A stretch of DNA of 64,000 nt from Oribacterium sp. P6A1. Its GTDB lineage: Bacteria > Bacillota > Clostridia > Lachnospirales > Lachnospiraceae. This document shows, in pieces, positions 1 to 7,884 of this stretch. Within the stretch, counting starts at the first letter, position 1; each line of letters starts with the position of its first letter. A program made the position numbers and the translations under genes. The stretch spans positions 1-64,000 of the forward strand of contig NZ_JNKO01000012.1 of NCBI RefSeq assembly GCF_000702885.1. The letters are read 5' to 3'. The notes beneath the pieces are model-generated. The model was given only the letters and a program-made list of their open reading frames with translations, ran no database searches and had not been told where the DNA came from.

Positions 1-283
1 TCACGTATAATCCAATCATATTAGAAAAGTGATTGGATTATTCCTTTCTCCCAGGTTCTCTGGGCTATTTCTAATCCTTTTCTGATATATTTATTTAGGC
101 ACTGTGGATCTGTTTCTAAATCAATACAGCTTTGACTGGTGTGAGGTGACTCAGACCACAGCTTTTCGTCTAATACTGGTAATTAGTTTGTTAACGCTTG
201 ACGTTTAGATTTACGTGATTACACAGTCGATCTCTCTGTGGTAGACAACAGTGCCAACTATAATAATCAGGAGGTTATATCTA
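1..283 (+). ncRNA. IS110 left non-coding end, candidate bridge RNA region
   Basis: This is about 280 bases without a gene, directly upstream of an IS110-type transposase. It can fold into several hairpins: a perfect 12-bp stem at 7-18/30-41, a small CCCAG/CTGGG hairpin near 50-65, and an imperfect stem around 136-161. IS110-family elements are known to carry a structured guide ('bridge') RNA in the non-coding end next to the recombinase gene. That the hairpins here are such an RNA is inference. The true left end of the element is not visible because IS110 elements usually lack clear terminal inverted repeats, so part of this stretch may be host sequence. Confidence 0.3.
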
Positions 284-1459
284 ATGTCTATGTATTTTGC
301 TGGAATTGATATTTCCAAGTACAAACATGATTGCTGCATTATAGCTGCAGCCGATCAATCTGTAGTTGCTAAATTCACTTTTAAAAACAATAAAGAAGGA
401 TTTGATCAACTATTCACAACTATTAACTCTTTATCCTCTCCCGAGGACATAAGAATAGGGTTTGAATCAACATCTCATTACGCCCTAAATCTTGAGCTTT
501 TCCTTGAAAACGCCTCGCTAACGTTCATGGAAGTAAATCCAGTCTTGATATCGGAATATAAAAAATCAACCACTCTAAGGCGTACAAAAACCGATTCTGT
601 TGACTGTGAATCTATTGCTCGATGGTTAATGACTGTTGAGTACAAACCCCATTCAAAAGGATTTTATCACTCTTATTCTTTAAAGTCATTAACCCGTCTT
701 CGCGATAGGTTAGTCCGTCAAAGATCTTTATATCTTGTTAAACTCACTAATGTTCTTGACCATACATTTCCGGAGTTTAAGCCATTCTTTAATGAACGTT
801 TTTCTAAAACAGCTCTATATCTATTAGAAAACTACGGCTCTGCTGAAAACATGTCTGCCATGAATGAAACTGACTATAATGAAATCCGTCGCATATCCCA
901 TGGTAAGTTTTCTCCTCAACAGTTCCTTGAGTTGAAGCGTTTAGCTACTAATACTGTTGGCATCAATAATTCCATATTTGATGTCGAACTTGAAAGTTTA
1001 CTATCCCTTTTCAAATCCTTAGTCAAAGAAATAAATTCGCTTGAAGGCGAGATTATAAGGCTCATCAACGAAGTTCGTCCTCACTTCATGACCATTCCAG
1101 GAATTGGTCCTATTTCTGCGGCAGTAATCTACGCAGAATACGGAGACATTTCCAATTTTTCATCACCAGCACAGATGCTAGCATTTGCTGGCATTGAGCC
1201 AAGCGTAAATGATTCAGGTACAGAATCCCATGGTGGAAAGATGGTAAAGCACGGATCATCTCCATTGCGATATGTCTTGCTAAACTGTTGTCTTCCTTTA
1301 ATTCGCTTCGATATGACTTTTGCAACTTACTATGCCAAGAAGCGTCATGAAGGTAAACCTCATCGGGTAGCTATAACCCATGTTGCAAAGAAACTCATAC
1401 GAGTAATCTTTGCTTTAGAAAAACAAAACATAGACTTCAATTCTCAGAAATCACGCTAA
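284..1459 (+). CDS. IS110-family transposase (DEDD recombinase)
   Basis: It catalyses movement of the IS110 element. The N-terminal DEDD/RuvC-like domain (about residues 4-165) starts with the metal-binding Asp in FAGIDIS and contains the KTDSVD motif near residue 101. The C-terminal Transposase_20 part has the helix-hairpin-helix MTIPGIGPIS near residue 270 and the catalytic Ser in HGSSPLR near residue 323. At 391 residues the length is normal and the frame is intact. I place the start at the ATG at 284, which has AGGAGG 9 bases upstream; a GTG at 251 would add 11 residues but lacks a ribosome site. The element may still be active. It sits beside a nuclease gene with a shortened 3' end. Confidence 0.93.
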   Translation: MSMYFAGIDISKYKHDCCIIAAADQSVVAKFTFKNNKEGFDQLFTTINSLSSPEDIRIGFESTSHYALNLELFLENASLTFMEVNPVLISEYKKSTTLRRTKTDSVDCESIARWLMTVEYKPHSKGFYHSYSLKSLTRLRDRLVRQRSLYLVKLTNVLDHTFPEFKPFFNERFSKTALYLLENYGSAENMSAMNETDYNEIRRISHGKFSPQQFLELKRLATNTVGINNSIFDVELESLLSLFKSLVKEINSLEGEIIRLINEVRPHFMTIPGIGPISAAVIYAEYGDISNFSSPAQMLAFAGIEPSVNDSGTESHGGKMVKHGSSPLRYVLLNCCLPLIRFDMTFATYYAKKRHEGKPHRVAITHVAKKLIRVIFALEKQNIDFNSQKSR

Positions 1460-1483
1460 TTTCAAATAATATCTGATCCGTCC

Positions 1484-1513
1484 ACCATCTGAAATACGGT
1501 ATATTCAGATGGT
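1484..1513. terminator. hairpin downstream of IS110 transposase
   Basis: ACCATCTGAA (1484-1493) pairs perfectly with TTCAGATGGT (1504-1513), and the stem can extend inward through ATAC/GTAT with one bulge. On the plus strand it is followed by TTATTAA, so it is a weak candidate terminator for the transposase gene or a structural part of the right end of the element. Confidence 0.5.
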
Positions 1514-1571
1514 TTATTAAAGTTACCCTCAAGTCAATTAATCCCAAATTTTCTCTAAAACCTATTGACTA

Positions 1572-2378
1572 CTAATAGTTTGTCACCTCATTTTCAACTT
1601 CTCTTGTCATGTTAAGTCCATAATCTGATTTCAGTTTCCTGACCTTATCTGCTCCGTTGATGCATTCATCAAAAAGATCTGTGAGCAAGCATATCATTTC
1701 ATTCTCGGTATTTGCCGAATCATGCTTTTCACTTATGTAGATGATTGTCGCATTAAGGATATCATATCTCGGATTATCCGTATTATTACCATACAGAAAT
1801 TTTCTGTCGATATCATAAATCTCAATAGAATTCGCTCTGGTCTGCGCCGCTTCGGTGCAAATCCAAATTGAATAAACCTTCTTGATATTACCATACTTCA
1901 CGGGATCATCACTATTTGTAGAGAACTCAACTCCCTGCTGTGCCGATATCATCCGGCAACAGTAGAATAATGCTCTAAGCGGTAAATCATACCCTGGTTT
2001 ATCTTCATTCTGAGCCTCAAGATTTATGATGAGTTTTATAAATTCCGAATCACTTCTGCCCGGCAACCTGAGATACGTACGTATATCATATCTATCTAAA
2101 CCTTCACCGTTTAAATACGCTTCTGTATTCAGTCCTTCAATCCGTTCACCTGCATTGGTGATTCCACTATCAATATACATCTTACCGACGAGAACATCAC
2201 CTTCTATACAGGTCTCAATCTCATCATATTTCATATCCCGGCATTCAGAAACAACTTCCTTGAAAATTCTGGCTAGCAAAGGTTTATATGAAAGAATGTT
2301 TTTCACAGTCATATCTAGCCGGATCTTGTCTGGGTCTGCAGCCACTATGGCTTTTCCTAATCCTGTTAATAGTTCCAT
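1572..2378 (-). CDS. Rpn-like PD-(D/E)XK nuclease/putative transposase, C-terminus shortened
   Basis: The protein resembles the PD-(D/E)XK family linked to Rpn recombination-promoting nucleases (PDDEXK_2). The core is visible as IKLIINLEAQNE followed by a conserved YDLPLRALFYCCRM stretch at about residues 114-143, where a catalytic E-x-Q replaces E-x-K. Family members normally continue after a 'MTREVENEV..' segment with a Cys-containing CNLSE-type stretch and a charged repeat tail. Here the frame stops after EVTNY, close to the right side of the IS110 element, so the tail is probably lost to the insertion. GGAG lies 6 bases before the ATG at 2378. Role in this host is unknown; related proteins promote RecA-independent DNA exchange. 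Confidence 0.75.
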   Translation of the reverse strand: MELLTGLGKAIVAADPDKIRLDMTVKNILSYKPLLARIFKEVVSECRDMKYDEIETCIEGDVLVGKMYIDSGITNAGERIEGLNTEAYLNGEGLDRYDIRTYLRLPGRSDSEFIKLIINLEAQNEDKPGYDLPLRALFYCCRMISAQQGVEFSTNSDDPVKYGNIKKVYSIWICTEAAQTRANSIEIYDIDRKFLYGNNTDNPRYDILNATIIYISEKHDSANTENEMICLLTDLFDECINGADKVRKLKSDYGLNMTREVENEVTNY

Positions 2379-2650
2379 ATCTGCTCCTAAAGTACAGCGA
2401 GAAAGATATGAATCTCTCGCTTTGATTATATATCAGCTCTTCGCAAAACTAATAATGAAATTTGTATTATCGGGAATGATCATTCTGAAAGAACTTTCAA
2501 GATTATAATCGTTGAATGTCTATTAGACTTTAGCATCATATCATAGTCCAACAGATTTTCATATTGTCTAATTTTAGACCATATGGTCTTGGGTAGGGGA
2601 TGAATTTGCCGGTCCATAGACCAGTATATCCCTTTCCTTGAAGCAAAATG
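2379..2650. other. intergenic, no gene seen
   Basis: I see no convincing reading frame here. It holds the upstream region of the Rpn-like gene and a short perfect palindrome, GGTCCATAGACC, near 2612-2623, which could be a regulator site but has no assigned partner. Confidence 0.5.
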
Positions 2651-2690
2651 ATCCCGCACCGTGAATTTTACCTCGGTGCGGGATTCTTAT
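2651..2690 (-). terminator. Rho-independent terminator of the YARHG cassette
   Basis: ATCCCGCACCG (2651-2661) and CGGTGCGGGAT (2674-2684) form a perfect 11-bp GC-rich stem with a 12-base loop. Read on the minus strand the stem is followed by a T-containing tail (CATTTTGCTT). It lies about 60 bases past the end of the YARHG gene, the last gene of the minus-strand cassette. The plus-strand side (TCTTAT) is also weakly T-rich. Confidence 0.8.
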
Positions 2691-2747
2691 ATCAAACAAC
2701 TTACATTTATTCTGCTTTTTTACATCATTCTGCTAATACAACGGAAG

Positions 2748-4301
2748 TCACCAAGATTCCGTATATATACATTGATCAATAAAAATATTATTGCGGTATA
2801 AGTTCATCCAATACCCGCTGGCTTGTGTCCCATGGCTATACCACGATCCTATATACATACGAACACTTGGATCATCTTTCAAATAGAATATTTTTGATCC
2901 CATATGATTCTGTATATCGTTGCCTTCTCCTAAATATACAATCTCATATGTCCCTGATAACCCTGCAAATGAATTCTCTATGTATAAATATCCATTCTTT
3001 ATTTGTTTACTTACTACGTTCTGATAAACCCCAACATACACTTCGTTGTTATAGTCATCGTAATAAAATCCTGAAAAATCAGTACGATATCTTACCATAT
3101 CACTACTTGGATCAACTCGATAGAATGCGCATTCCCATGTATCCGGAAGCTTTTGAAAAACGATTTTATCATCAGCCGGATAATAGTCAATTTCCGCCGG
3201 TTGATCTATACTTTCTATTTCCCTGTAATGAAACGATATAGTTGTATCTTTTTCATTAACACGTTCTAGTTTTAAATCACTATCAATAGAAATATCATTT
3301 TCATCTTCATCGTATCCGTCAATAATATAATTCAAATAAAGATTATTGTTCTTATAATTAACTACTAAGAACCTCTCTGCACACTCTGTTCCAAATGAGA
3401 ATACGCTGCCACTCATTTGTTTCAATGGATCAGATAGCTTATTCCTCCTTGCTGCTAATCTGTTTATATTCTCCTTTTCATAAACATTGAACACAGATTC
3501 ATCAAAGCTCTCTCTATCAAGATATCCGTAGTACCAACTTTTGGATTCAAAATATGAGCTTAACTCCTTCTCTTTGAATTTTCGTCCATGCCGTGCATAT
3601 ATTTCATTAATCGCCAGTCTTAAATCCATCATAGATAATGCATTGATCTCATTATCATTCAGAACTCTCTCATCACTGTCTGGAAATATATATTCATCTA
3701 TCCTGCCTTTAGATTTAGTTTCTGTCTCTGTCTCATTATTTTCATTGGGCTGAGTTGAATCAATAGACTGCTGCATTTCTATCTTCGTCGTCTCTTGAAT
3801 TACCGTGGATGAAATATCTTTGGCGTTTTGTTCTGTATTACCAGAAGAGAATGAAGCTCTACACATATTAAAAAATGAGACTGATATATAGATACATGCC
3901 AACACTAAAAGCACTTTCTTAATATCCAAATTATATGCCGTAGCTCTTGATGCCCTTCTTTTTCCTATGTCTTCAAATGATCTTTCATAATTTCCAAAAT
4001 CACTTTTATCAGTAGTATCATCTGAGGCAGATGATTGAGGATTGTTATTGGATGCTGCCTCAAAATCAGATTGTTTCCCTGTGTCCTCAGCAAAAGTATT
4101 TTTATTCACTTCACTTGAAGCTCTCATCTTTTCAGACGCAGAGTTACCGCTATGAACTTCTCCACCATTGATTTCTTCTTTTATTTCTTCATAGGACTTA
4201 TTATTTTCGGCAATACCCTTATAATGCGGATTTTTTGCTTCACAAATTGGGCAATACTGATCATTCTCAGACAATTCAAAACCGCAACGATCGCAATACA
4301 T
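2748..4301 (-). CDS. zinc-ribbon and YARHG-domain membrane protein
   Basis: A 517-residue protein of unknown function. An N-terminal zinc ribbon (CDRCG...CPICE, residues 3-20) is followed by a long Ser/Asn/Glu-rich linker, one membrane helix (about residues 130-148, KKVLLVLACIYISVSFFNMC), a second polar linker, and a YARHG domain (about 225-290, with EIYARHGRKF and an Asn-Arg-Leu-Ala end). The rest looks beta-rich. The topology implies a cytoplasmic ribbon and an extracytoplasmic YARHG region. YARHG domains are common in Clostridia and often sit outside the cell, possibly binding peptidoglycan (inference). It is the last gene of a cassette that begins at 9321, and a terminator follows. Confidence 0.85.
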   Translation of the reverse strand: MYCDRCGFELSENDQYCPICEAKNPHYKGIAENNKSYEEIKEEINGGEVHSGNSASEKMRASSEVNKNTFAEDTGKQSDFEAASNNNPQSSASDDTTDKSDFGNYERSFEDIGKRRASRATAYNLDIKKVLLVLACIYISVSFFNMCRASFSSGNTEQNAKDISSTVIQETTKIEMQQSIDSTQPNENNETETETKSKGRIDEYIFPDSDERVLNDNEINALSMMDLRLAINEIYARHGRKFKEKELSSYFESKSWYYGYLDRESFDESVFNVYEKENINRLAARRNKLSDPLKQMSGSVFSFGTECAERFLVVNYKNNNLYLNYIIDGYDEDENDISIDSDLKLERVNEKDTTISFHYREIESIDQPAEIDYYPADDKIVFQKLPDTWECAFYRVDPSSDMVRYRTDFSGFYYDDYNNEVYVGVYQNVVSKQIKNGYLYIENSFAGLSGTYEIVYLGEGNDIQNHMGSKIFYLKDDPSVRMYIGSWYSHGTQASGYWMNLYRNNIFIDQCIYTESW

Positions 4302-4354
4302 TTCTTATCTCACCCCATCCTAAAACCGTCAATTTGACACAGGAATATATTTCA

Positions 4355-4513
4355 TCAATCAACCGGAGGATGTAAATCCCACTCCGGAAAACAATGTGCG
4401 AATCCCTCTAAATTCTGTGTCAAAATAACCTTTTCACTTTGTTCAGCTAATGATTCACCGCCAAATAGACTATCCAATTCTTCCAACTCATTCTGATCTT
4501 CTGGTCCTAACAT
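4355..4513 (-). CDS. 52-residue acidic protein ending in a FPEWDLHPP motif
   Basis: A short frame starts at the ATG at 4513, with GGAG 9 bases before it, and ends with TGA at 4355. It is acidic at the N-terminus (MLGPEDQNELEELDSLFGG) and ends with a conserved-looking aromatic segment, GFAHCFPEWDLHPP, followed by VD. It fills the only gap in the minus-strand cassette, between the coiled-coil membrane protein (17 bases away) and the YARHG protein (53 bases away). The aromatic tail looks like a binding peptide that docks on a partner, but this is inference and I cannot assign a function. Confidence 0.7.
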   Translation of the reverse strand: MLGPEDQNELEELDSLFGGESLAEQSEKVILTQNLEGFAHCFPEWDLHPPVD

Positions 4514-4530
4514 ACTCTACATCTCCATTT

Positions 4531-6198
4531 CTATATAACAACCGCCATCTTATCTGAATCACGATACATTTCCACAACTTTATTTGCTGCATTCCATTCC
4601 TTAACACAATTATCTATTGTTACAAGGCCTCCTGCTTCAATATCACTGTAAACCTTTCTTATCTTCTCAACATTTTTTACCTTATTTTCCTTGAATTTTT
4701 GAACTTGATAGAAGCAATACACAATTACAACTATTGCAATAACAAGCGAAACAAACCCGGAAGCCCCGGCAAATAAGATTCCCATTGCTGCAGCAACCAT
4801 CATCCACACATAATATTGATTGGGGGTCTTTTGCATTTCCGCATTCACTTCACTTTCACAAACATTAGTTATATAATCATGAAATTGTCTCTTCATTTCT
4901 TCTTTATTTGATCCATCCTGAGTCCTTCCCTGCCAGCCTTTTATGTTCATGGATATTGCCTTGGGGAAAGCCTCCTCTTTTTCGTTCATAAATTCTTCAT
5001 AACCCTTATTGATATACATATGCAAAAATGAAAGGGCAGTTTTCTTTTCCGATGCTGCAGTTCTTCCGCCATTTGTTATAAGTCCGCTCATTCTCTCAAC
5101 TAAGTTTTTGGTCTCTTCGCGTCTTGCTGTATTCTCTATCTTGATTTTTGCGGCAGCCCTAGCCTCATCTCCATCAAATTGCTTCACAAAAGTAAGATAC
5201 CGTTCTCTCTGTCTTAGTAACTTTTCATCCGGAGTATCCTGACTTACCAGTTCTATGAGTTTATCATCAATGCTTCTTCTTAACTGATCCATATCGACAT
5301 AAGCATTTTCTATATCTTTAAAATCTGTTTTAATTCTGTTTCTTGCTCCTATACGTCCGATATATGAATCTATATCTGAAAATTCTGATACATATTCCTT
5401 CATATTTGGATAATAATTACCTGTTGAATTACAGTATTTTTTAAAATGATTTTTCCAGGTCTCTATCTGTTCATGTTCGAAACGGGCGTTACTACTTCGA
5501 ACTTCATTGATCCATTTATTGATATAGTCGTCACACATATGCCACTTATCAGGTCCGAATACACCATTCACATAAGCAGTAACATATACCATGCTTGCCT
5601 CAGAAAAATTAGCTGAATTTTGAGTTGAAAAATATATGGATAGCCATTCATAACAGGTTTCAATACGATTATTTCTACGACATATCAGAGCCATTGTAAG
5701 TGCAGTCTGCTCCTTGTCTCGTTTTACTGCTTCTCTAATAGCTCGATTTGCTAGATCTCTGTCATTGTTTATCCATGCAGCTATAGCAACCAAGCATGGG
5801 GCAAGCCAATATCTCGGTGTTGATAACATTAATTCCTCTGAAATATGAGAAATAGTTGTTTTCCTGACTAATGCAGCATCTGTAGCCTGCAAAACACCCA
5901 ACATATTGTCACGAACCACCTGGTAGTTACCATACTTATTCTGGATTTCCTGCCGCACTGTCACAAGTTCTGTTAATGCCTTTTGTAATGCAGCTTTCTT
6001 CCTCTGCTCATTGATCATCTCATCAAAATCATTTTGTAATTTTCTGAGTTCCTTACTCAATTCCCCAAGGTTTCTGCTAATACCACTGATCTCTTGGCTA
6101 AGTCCATTGAGCTGTGTACTTGTACTGTTTGACATTCTCGCTATGTCTGAAGATATTCTGTTTATTTTTTGATCCAGACTATGAAAAACATTATCCAT
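4531..6198 (-). CDS. coiled-coil protein with C-terminal transmembrane pair
   Basis: A 555-residue protein I do not recognise. Residues 1-85 form a heptad-rich coiled coil (repeated I-x-x-I-x-x-N/L patterns with many Ser, Asn and Gln), followed by a helical, repeat-like middle (about 95-400). Two adjacent hydrophobic helices sit near residues 465-505 (YYVWMMVAAAMGILFAGASG and LVIAIVVIVYCFYQV), then a short charged tail. This predicts a large cytoplasmic domain anchored by a hairpin. The start is supported by GGAGGG 8 bases upstream. It lies 19 bases from the zinc-ribbon gene upstream and is co-oriented with the cassette. Confidence 0.8.
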   Translation of the reverse strand: MDNVFHSLDQKINRISSDIARMSNSTSTQLNGLSQEISGISRNLGELSKELRKLQNDFDEMINEQRKKAALQKALTELVTVRQEIQNKYGNYQVVRDNMLGVLQATDAALVRKTTISHISEELMLSTPRYWLAPCLVAIAAWINNDRDLANRAIREAVKRDKEQTALTMALICRRNNRIETCYEWLSIYFSTQNSANFSEASMVYVTAYVNGVFGPDKWHMCDDYINKWINEVRSSNARFEHEQIETWKNHFKKYCNSTGNYYPNMKEYVSEFSDIDSYIGRIGARNRIKTDFKDIENAYVDMDQLRRSIDDKLIELVSQDTPDEKLLRQRERYLTFVKQFDGDEARAAAKIKIENTARREETKNLVERMSGLITNGGRTAASEKKTALSFLHMYINKGYEEFMNEKEEAFPKAISMNIKGWQGRTQDGSNKEEMKRQFHDYITNVCESEVNAEMQKTPNQYYVWMMVAAAMGILFAGASGFVSLVIAIVVIVYCFYQVQKFKENKVKNVEKIRKVYSDIEAGGLVTIDNCVKEWNAANKVVEMYRDSDKMAVVI

Positions 6199-6217
6199 AA
6201 AACTATCCCTCCGCTAT

Positions 6218-7024
6218 TTAAAAAGCTGCATCTTTCTCATATTCGACTCTGAATTTATTGTACACAGAAACAAACTTAGCTTTATGATCATTTGGCTTCA
6301 TGGCCGTAATGATATTACCCACAGGTACTACATATTTATCATAGAAAAGCCGTGTATTTCCTTTCATGTAAAAGCTATTATTCCGATACGGAGAAGAAGG
6401 GTTATCTTTAATCCCTTTTATAAGCATTAAACATGTTCCGGGGATATCACAATTCTCAGCAATATCTCTATACAACTCAGCCATATCCGAAGTCAGAAAA
6501 TCAGCTGAACTTCTTTTAGATATACAAAATTTTGAAATGTCATCTGCGAAGTTTGACAGTTTCTCTCTATCTTCTTTTCCTTGAAGATTCAAAATAGCCA
6601 TTTTTAACATCTGTTCCTCAAAATCAACCATATTATGGGCGCTGATAACAAAAAGATCCATGAGTTCTGTTACCTCATCATACTCCAAAGCCACATCCAT
6701 CATTGTGGCAAAAAACCTTTTCATTGATCCTTCTTTCCCATTATAGAATTCATCTTCATACGCCATGATGAACAAAGCGACTGCATTATCCTGCATGATA
6801 TTTAACACATCCTGTGCATATCGCCGTGCGTTTTCTCTCATGCCTTCTTTAAAAAACTTTATTGCATTATCTCTGGAAAATGCCACCTTACCGTTAGCCC
6901 CCAGCGTTGCTCTGGAATAGTATTCTGTTTTCCCACATTGATTACAGCTAATTAATCTTGTCTTGGGATCAAAGGTGACATTCGTACTTCCACAACCATG
7001 ACACTGTAGTCCCGTATATTCCAT
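6218..7024 (-). CDS. TFIIB-type zinc-ribbon helical protein
   Basis: A 268-residue protein with an N-terminal zinc ribbon (CHGC...CNQC, residues 9-31) of the TFIIB-like type, followed by a wholly helical region that suggests TPR-like or other helical repeats (for example KFFKEGMRENARRYAQDVL near 80). No enzyme motif is visible. The ribbon may bind a protein or nucleic acid; the helical part likely mediates assembly with neighbouring cassette members (inference). AAGG lies 9 bases before the ATG. It is one of three zinc-ribbon proteins in this six-gene cassette. Confidence 0.8.
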   Translation of the reverse strand: MEYTGLQCHGCGSTNVTFDPKTRLISCNQCGKTEYYSRATLGANGKVAFSRDNAIKFFKEGMRENARRYAQDVLNIMQDNAVALFIMAYEDEFYNGKEGSMKRFFATMMDVALEYDEVTELMDLFVISAHNMVDFEEQMLKMAILNLQGKEDREKLSNFADDISKFCISKRSSADFLTSDMAELYRDIAENCDIPGTCLMLIKGIKDNPSSPYRNNSFYMKGNTRLFYDKYVVPVGNIITAMKPNDHKAKFVSVYNKFRVEYEKDAAF

Positions 7025-7087
7025 ATGATCTTGCCTTTCAATTCATATCTGCAATGCAACAACTATTTACCGTCACATGCCAAAATT

Positions 7088-7792
7088 TCAGTGGCACAGA
7101 CTTAATCGTTGTTTCCAAATGTTCATAGCGCTTTTGATAATTGCGATAATCTCTTCCTTTTTCCAGTGACCATCCAGCTTTTCGTCAATGCTCAAAAGAA
7201 GGTTGTTAAATTCATTCTCAAGATCCTTTGTTTCCGAATCTGAAGTATTACCTCCCATATCTACCATTTGCTTTAGGGACAACAACATTTTATGAATTTC
7301 AGGATCATCTGCTTTAACTAAAAGCATCCCTAAAGTATCTGACATTCTGTTTATATCTCTGGTCTTCTCCCCAATCTCTCTTAACTGGATTATCAGCCTC
7401 TCCTGATATTGATTGAAATAAATCAGATATACCAGATAAGCCGAAATAGTCACAGCATTGAACAGTATAGGAATTGCTTTTATACCATCATCAGATTCTA
7501 ATATCGATGACATATATATAAAAACCGAATTTACCAGCAAGGATATACAAACAAAAAACATCGTAATAAAGAACGGAACCATGTTTGCCTCTGTCATCTC
7601 CCTTCTGGCAAATTTCTCAAGATGTGTTACTTCCCAGGTAGCAATGACACAAGTTATAATTCCAAATACCAGTCCTGCCTTAAAATAATAATGAGTTCTT
7701 GATAAATTCGAACTAACATAAATACATGCACACCACGAAGCGAACAGAAAAGCTGCAATCAAACACAATTTCATATATTTGCTTAATTTCAT
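7088..7792 (-). CDS. four-helix integral membrane protein
   Basis: A 234-residue protein with about four transmembrane helices in its first 130 residues, a coiled stretch (YQERLIIQLREIGEKTRDINRMSDTL) and a polar cytoplasmic tail of about 90 residues. I do not recognise the family. The start is the ATG at 7792, which has GGAGG 5 bases upstream; an ATG four codons earlier lies inside that ribosome site and is unlikely to be used. It lies directly downstream of the SPFH-type gene and is co-oriented with the rest of the cassette. Confidence 0.78.
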   Translation of the reverse strand: MKLSKYMKLCLIAAFLFASWCACIYVSSNLSRTHYYFKAGLVFGIITCVIATWEVTHLEKFARREMTEANMVPFFITMFFVCISLLVNSVFIYMSSILESDDGIKAIPILFNAVTISAYLVYLIYFNQYQERLIIQLREIGEKTRDINRMSDTLGMLLVKADDPEIHKMLLSLKQMVDMGGNTSDSETKDLENEFNNLLLSIDEKLDGHWKKEEIIAIIKSAMNIWKQRLSLCH

Positions 7793-7884
7793 TTTCACCT
7801 CCATGAGTTTCTAAGGCGCAGAGCCCTCACTTGTACTCATCCTTCTCACAAGTTAGACCTGACTGTTCACTTTTAAATTTGCGC

